The position numbers and the translations under genes were made by a program. Positions 58,400 to 64,000 of a DNA stretch of 64,000 nt are shown here, piece by piece (the first letter of the stretch is position 1; every line of letters begins with the position of its first letter). The stretch spans positions 1,860,001 to 1,924,000 of the forward strand of contig JAQOTA010000071.1 in NCBI GenBank assembly GCA_029532415.1, written 5' to 3'. The notes under the pieces are model-generated. The model was not told the origin of the DNA. It worked only from the letters and a program-made list of their open reading frames with translations, and did no database searches. The DNA comes from Marasmius tenuissimus (Eukaryota; Basidiomycota; Agaricomycetes; Agaricales; Marasmiaceae).

Positions 58400-59032
58400 G
58401 CCGCAGACTATGCATCCTGATGCCCTTTCAATCTCGCTAACGGTCCCGAACATTGACGGATATACTACGATCTCAGCGTTATCTTCCCCGATTTGGATTT
58501 GGACATGGTACTCTTTTCTCTTGTTTTGGTGTCGTCCCCGATCTGGTACATGGAAATCCCGACGAATTCGTTCTGTCTATACACGATTAGATTTATGTAG
58601 CCTACGCCTGCAACACATCTGCAACTATACCCCTTCATGTTATTCACGTCCCCCCGCCTAGTGCTGGGGACAGAGAGATGAAATGCAGAAGCGGCCTGGG
58701 TTCCGCAGTGTACTTACTTGGGCTTGAACCTGCTTGAACTGAAAAATGCTTAGCCAGTTTACTTATCGTTGCCGGAGCCCGGGGGGGTCAAAGCAAAAGA
58801 TCCGGGAGATGTCTGTCAAGGTTCGCTGGGAAGGCGGAAACCGGGATAAGGACATGGGCAGCCGAACGTCAGTCAGTGCAGTAAATAGCAATCATATGAG
58901 TGCGACCACTGTTTTCCGCAGTCCCTCTCAACAGCATGGAATGGAGGTATGCCAATAGACGCTTCAATGATGAGACTGTTACATTTAAGATAAGTAGCGG
59001 TCGGTAACTTTGCCGAAGTACAGGACTTGAGG
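58400..59032. other. Intergenic, convergent 3' ends
   Basis: About 630 bases between the exchanger 3' end and the Fox2 hydratase 3' end. The ORFs here (58371-58661, 58746-58958) have no recognisable features. Confidence 0.4.
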
Positions 59033-60410
59033 TTACAGCTTGGCTTTACCGCTGATAGTAACAGCGGCTGAGGCAAGCACAACGGTGTTCCTTTCCTTGA
59101 CCTTGACCACTGCAGAGATTTTCAGAACACATGTCGGCAAGAAAGAGGAGGGTGAGGGGGTTGTGCTCACCAAATATGACCTTCGATCCCTCCTTCCACA
59201 TTTCCGTAACCAAAGTCTCACCGGGATAAACCACACCAGCAAACCTAAGTTGGCAATCAGAACCGCAGAACACTGCCATGGAAGGCCATACGACGTACCT
59301 GACTTTGATATCGGAGAATGCACCGTACGTTTTGTAGATATGTTTACCTGCGATCCCAAAAGAGCAGAGACCGTGAAGGATTGGTTTATCAAATCCTCCG
59401 ATGGCAGCGAATTCCGGGAGTATCTAGATGTTCCCGACAAGGATATGAGATGGGGTATCACGACGATAACGAGACCGTTTACGGACGTGAAGGGGGTTAT
59501 AATCACCGCTCAGGCTAACAATAGACGCGTAGTCTGTGAGACGGCATACTACGGAGAGCAAGGGTAGATACGCACCGGTACAGCGCAGCCTGAGAAGGGA
59601 ACGTCTTCTCTTCTACAACGGCATCGGGCGTCCGTTTTGGCGGTTCGTTCGCTGCAGAGGCCGGTCCGCGATCTAATGAAAAGGGGGCTTGAGCCACAGC
59701 AAACAGATTAATAGCAAAAGATGCGCTTACCGTGTCCAGTCCTTTTCCCGCCAAACCCACCAGCACCACGGATGAACACGGTAGACTGGTTTTCAAAGAT
59801 GAGTTTTCCAGAATGCTTGTCCCTTGTCTCGACGATAGAGGTCACAGCAGCTGCTTTGCCTTTGTCCAAGACCTCCCTGATCCTGGAGGTGCGAGCGTTG
59901 CGTCAGGATTTCGTGATTTAACCCCCACTTGCACCCTCCAAGCTCACCTGGCTTTGCTAATTAGCTCACCAGAAGTCGCTATCGGTGCCTTGATACTGAG
60001 ATATTGCTCTCCATGAAGAAGCTTCGCCTATATTTCGAGAGCCAGTGAGCCTCACTGGACAGGACTGGGGAGCACAACCTAATCGTACCGGGTTGAAGTT
60101 GGGCAGCCAATCGAGCGGTATACTACCGCTTGCATGAAACTGGGGAATGACACCGAACGTCAAGAGAGGCGAGAATTCTTCATGCCCTTCGAAGGTCCAT
60201 TGGAGTTCTTGTTCCGTTGCGCCGATTCCAATGTTGTATAGGATAACGTCTCGCTGAAGTGTAACCGTTCAGAACCTGGCCATCGGTCCTGGGCACCTCA
60301 CACACCTCAGTATAAGAGTACTCGTAATCAACCACTTCCTTCTTCGCATCTGCTACCATCTGAGGATCTTGAGAGTCTGCGAAGGCATCTGGCTTGGTGA
60401 AATTGGACAT
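59033..60410 (-). CDS. FOX2: Peroxisomal (R)-specific enoyl-CoA hydratase 2 (MaoC/Fox2 C-terminal part)
   Basis: This is the hydratase-2 module of multifunctional enzyme type 2, which hydrates trans-2-enoyl-CoA to (3R)-hydroxyacyl-CoA in peroxisomal beta-oxidation. The first Met at 60410 reads [20 protein letters not shown], then [47 protein letters not shown] and [10 protein letters not shown]. The catalytic block, joined over two introns, is [20 protein letters not shown]. It keeps the Asp of GD and His of PLH that form the catalytic pair, but the usual HID triplet is HIL here. [18 protein letters not shown] and [20 protein letters not shown] follow. It ends SGKAKL-stop at 59033-59035; AKL is a PTS1-type peroxisomal signal. 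Six or seven exons give about 320 aa. In other fungi this module is the C-terminal third of one Fox2 chain with the SDR pair found immediately upstream. It is either a separate gene here or joined by an unusual intron. Confidence 0.85.
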
Positions 60411-60674
60411 GATGGCGGTAGAGAAGAGATAGGATCCCCGGTCTGGGGTAGCTCTGGGCGCTTACAACACACCCGATCGAATCACATGAAAACTCAACCG
60501 GCCCAGTACTGTCGGGCACGAACTCTCATGGTTCAAACTTGTTCAAACTTACATAAATGGAAAAAGTACATTGTGCGATAGAGTTATCCGGAATTGTAGG
60601 TAGACAACAGCCGCATGTTCCAGCGGTAGAAAGTGCAATAATTTACGCCAACTACAACTTCGCCTTTGCATCTC
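60411..60674. other. Interruption between SDR and hydratase modules of Fox2
   Basis: On the minus strand the SDR pair reads into this region after a GC-AGT donor at 60755, and the hydratase frame starts at 60410. The DNA between is longer than any confirmed intron here and has a leader-like look next to the ATG. No good acceptor restoring the frame just before the hydratase frame was found. Confidence 0.5.
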
Positions 60675-63433
60675 CTATGTTGTTGAAGTTCGCAACAATC
60701 TATTGCACGATAAATCAGCCAATGCGCCACCCGAAATGACACGAAGAGGACTTGCCTGTCCCATGGATTCTTGGGTCGTTGAGGGATAAGTTGCGTTCTC
60801 GTCTGAGGGCGAGGTTGTTCAATGGAGGGTATCACCTCGAGAAATTAAGATACTACTGACCGAACTTAGTGATAGTATCCCACTTAGCAATGGCCTCTTC
60901 AGGTGTAAATGGTCTCTTAGTCGGGAATCCATAGCCTGCAGACCGTTGCCAACGTGTCTGGGCAGCCCAGCCTCCGCTGATTTCGAATAGCAATCCGGAA
61001 ACGTCCTCGTTGGCTACAAAGTAAAGAATTAGTGTCCCATCACAGAAAGGCGGCTACCAAATCTCACCTTCGCTAGTCAAGTAACCCACAACTGGGGCGA
61101 CGTAGTCCGGCTAAAATATGGAGGATAAGGCCAACTTGGTTCATAATAACAGCGGCTGGAATGTTACCTTGAATGCGTCTACCCATTCTTGCGGCCTGAA
61201 AGATTGATGTCAGACTCTCTTCGGGAGGTAGCAATGGATCGGACACTTACCATACCGTCGAGGTCATCGCAGTACCGGCCGAGGGAGCAATAACGTTCGA
61301 TAGAATGTTGTACTTCTTACCCTCAAAGGCCAGGGTTTTGGTAAAGCCCATAATGCCAGCTTTTGCTGTCGAGTACTGCATACCAATTTCATTCTCTGGT
61401 CACATCAAAGGGGACTAGAAAACCCACATTTGTCTGACCGAAGTTTCCGTCTGATGCCTCGTTAGCATTCTCTCCCAATAGTATGTTGAATCGTACTTAC
61501 AGATACCAGTCTGCGAGCATGTGGTGAGAATACGTCCGTATTTCTGTTTTAGGAAGATTGGCCAGACAGCCTTGGCGCACTTATAAGTCGCGCTACGGAC
61601 ATTAGGGATTAGGTCAAGTCCATTTGCTCCAATGTCAATCCTCACCGCAGATGGATAGACATAACGATGTCCCACTCTTGCTCGGTCACAGATTGAAAAG
61701 ATTTGTCTCGCAGGATGCCAGCGTTGGCGACGAGAACATGGACACCGCCAAATTTATCCACAGCAGTCTTCGCAATGGTCTCACCGTCCTCAGCAGAGCA
61801 GATAGCAGCAGTGGCTTTGCCCCCGGCTGTGTCAGATAACCTTCCCGTTAGTATGTGAAATAACGGAATGAAAAAAACCACCCACCTTTCACTATCTCGT
61901 CCACGACAGCGTTGGCGCCCTTCTCGCTAACATCGTTCACTACGACGTTAGCACCGAGCCTTGCGTACATCAAAGAGTACTGGCGTCCAAGGCCATTTCC
62001 GGCCCCCGTAACGATGACGGTTTTGCCGTCATACCTGACTTCCGGGTTGCTTTGTGGGTTGGACGGTTGCTTTTGAGCGGCTTGCAGCTTGGACTGAAAG
62101 CGTGGTCAGTGATACTCTCTCGATGATGCGAATATTAACACGCACTTGCATATCCACATCGGAGATCAACCGTGGACTGAGAAAACTGAATGAACAAGCT
62201 ATTCATCGAGACCAGAGGTTTCTTACTGTTCAGCGTCTGTAAAATCCACAATTTCGCTCCACCTCGCTTTAACCTGATACGCAATCAGTAGACGCGGGGA
62301 TTGCAAGATATCTATCACCCACCGCGGACGGAGTGAACGACGAGTCCGTCTTGAAGATAGCACCTTTGCTGCGTTCCCATCGGATCTCAGCCGCGAACCC
62401 AGCGCCGACTTCGAATATTCTCCCAGTTATGTCGGGGGTATCGGGATTGACCAGCACAGCAACGAAGGGAGCAACAAACTCAGGCTAGAGTTGGGGAAAC
62501 GTCATCAAAACCGTGCCAGCACGGGAAGAAACGCGTCGTACCTTCAGGTTGGCAAGCATTTCGGGGGGCATGACAGTGGCGGTCATTTGGGAGGCAGCCA
62601 TCTGGCATATTCTGTAAGTCTGATGTGCAACGCCATTTCAAGTGCAACACGTACTGGACAGATAACATTGGCCTTGATGTTGTACTTGGCACCTTCGATA
62701 GCGAGGGTTTTGGTGAAGCCGACCAAGCCCATCTTCGCGGCACTGTAATTGGTCTGACCAAAGTTTCCTAGATCATCATCACCCTTCAGCATCACATCGC
62801 CGATAGCCCAGGTTGAGCTCCATACCGTACAATCCGGCCGCACTGGCGGTGTTGATTACGCGTCCAAATTTTTGCTTCCGGAGGTGCGGCCATGCAGCTT
62901 TTGTGCATGCGAAAGCGCCTTTGACGTGAACTTCCATGATGTCGTCCCACTCTTTGTCCGAAATATTCCTGAACCTAGTCCATGCGAGACATATCAGCGA
63001 CAGTGTCGTACCCGAGAAACTTTCCGCACGCACCCCTTGTCCCGAAGGAATCCAGCATTGTTGATCAAGATTGTAACGTTGCCAAAGTTATCCAACGCGG
63101 ACTTGATGACTGCCTCTCCATCTGTAACTGACGATGTATTCACGACTGCCTTTCCACCAGCTGCAATTCCGATGGCGTTCAGAACGTCGCTTAGGTGGTA
63201 TATGAGGATTAACAGTACCTTTAACGATCTCGTCGACGACTTTTTGTGCTGCCTGGCCGTTGAAGTCGTTCACGACAACATTGGCGCCTCGAGAAGCAAA
63301 CAGCAAGGAGTAACTAGATGTCGTTTAAGTCAGAGAGATCGAGGCAGTGTACACTGGACCATACTGACGCCTTCCCTAGACCTCCTCCAGCACCAGTAAT
63401 GACAACAGTGTGTCCTTTGAACGATAGAGTCAT
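60675..63433 (-). CDS. FOX2: Peroxisomal multifunctional enzyme Fox2, tandem SDR (3R-hydroxyacyl-CoA dehydrogenase) part
   Basis: Two similar short-chain dehydrogenase modules oxidise (3R)-hydroxyacyl-CoA to 3-ketoacyl-CoA with NAD+. The start at 63433 reads [20 protein letters not shown], with the Gly-rich nucleotide-binding motif. Then come [44 protein letters not shown] and [17 protein letters not shown] (YxxxK). The second module repeats this: [40 protein letters not shown], then [17 protein letters not shown] with YxxxK, assembled across an intron. It ends with [33 protein letters not shown] and, unspliced, a stop at 60675-60677. About twelve small introns are inferred, giving ~600 aa for the two modules. 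The inter-module linker carries the acyl-binding-like tail [18 protein letters not shown]. In other fungi the chain continues into hydratase-2, found just downstream here. Confidence 0.88.
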
Positions 63434-64000
63434 GTTGACGGTCGATTGGAGATGGTGGTGGTAAAAGAGAGAGTGGGCACGAGATTGACGGAAGGGGCAG
63501 AAATAGGCTATGTGCCGGCCCCGATTGGCATGTGAATTTGCGTCACCAACAGCCGGAGGAAAGGGTGGGTCAAGCGCTCATACTAGCGCCCGTCGCCCGA
63601 GCGTTGAAGTAACCGGGCGGGATTCGGATTTCAAGCTCAAGAGTAAGTTGGGGGCATCTATGTCGTGAACCAGGCTCAGTTCTCAGGGAACTCGGCGTAG
63701 GATCGAGTTGCTGTGAGTCCCGCTGCCCCACGCAAGACCTGATACTAAACTAGTACCTTTGATTCATACCCAATCTGCACTTGGGAAGTAGTTTGCGGTA
63801 CCAGCTATTCGCCCCGCGTCATTGATAATAGGAGTACACTATCTCATTCTTGTGCGTACACAATTTTAGCATATCCCAGTATACCTCATAACTCTCCCCG
63901 TCTCTTGAACGAACTCGTACACAAACCCTCCAGTATAGACAAAGAAGGAGAAGTTTTTCCTGATTTTCAGAGGTTTCCAGCCTGAAAAGGGCCGTTCTTT
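63434..64000. other. Upstream region of the Fox2 SDR gene, to window end
   Basis: About 570 bases with no recognisable gene. The stretch contains the Fox2 promoter on the minus strand. No oleate-response-like element could be called with confidence. Confidence 0.4.

Noticed and set aside
59040..59567. 175-codon plus-strand frame
   Set aside because: It is the antisense shadow of the hydratase-2 exons, which show the true family motifs.

Overview
The window looks like nuclear DNA of a mushroom-forming basidiomycete (Agaricomycete). Almost every recognisable gene is cut by several short GT-AG introns of about 45-65 nt. Genes lie on both strands without operon order. The families present are typical of this group: a PriB-like Zn2Cys6 regulator, F-box proteins, a BBE-type FAD oxidase, microsomal P450s and an MGTRGL-type orphan family. 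I assembled gene models by hand by joining reading frames across GT/AG sites, so ends and introns are approximate where stated. I saw no rRNA, no supportable tRNA and no CRISPR array.

Layout. 0-6 kb: a UDP-glycosyltransferase with an in-frame TAG, convergent with a large Zn2Cys6 transcription factor. 6-10.5 kb: gene-poor DNA with coding-like patches. 10.5-22.6 kb: VPS74/GOLPH3, then a run of metabolic enzymes (CoA-transferase family III/racemase, PhzF-like isomerase, cytochrome P450, NmrA-like Rossmann oxidoreductase, secreted bicovalent FAD oxidase). A ~490 bp MITE-like inverted-repeat element sits in the divergent promoter between the first two enzymes. 22.6-27.6 kb: gene-poor, with one doubtful ORF and a pyrimidine-rich GATACCCT repeat field. 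27.6-36.9 kb: a small membrane protein, an astacin-like metallopeptidase fused to about seven tectonin-like blades, a 6-Cys secreted peptide, and a tandem pair of MGTRGL/F-box-like paralogues whose second copy is frameshifted. 37-53 kb: a Bsd2/NDFIP adaptor with PPxY motifs, an F-box protein, a ~1,000-aa Ser/Pro-rich protein, a 242-aa coiled-coil protein, a 5 kb gene-poor tract with a tandem duplication and a perfect palindrome, and a large F-box/LRR-like protein. 53.6-58.4 kb: a decayed copy of a vacuolar Ca2+/H+ exchanger immediately upstream of its intact copy. 59-63.4 kb: the three domains of peroxisomal multifunctional beta-oxidation enzyme Fox2 (SDR, SDR, hydratase-2 ending in AKL), with a promoter-like 260-350 bp interruption between the SDR pair and the hydratase.

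How they may work together. The 12.4-22.6 kb enzymes could act on a shared acyl or aromatic substrate, but no core synthase is visible, so a cluster is only a hypothesis. Fox2 and the racemase-type protein both belong to peroxisomal handling of branched or long acyl-CoAs. The rest are housekeeping or lineage-specific genes. The strongest unusual observations are the protease-propeller whose exons match its blades, the split Fox2, the exchanger pseudogene pair, the UGT nonsense codon and the decaying MGTRGL paralogue.
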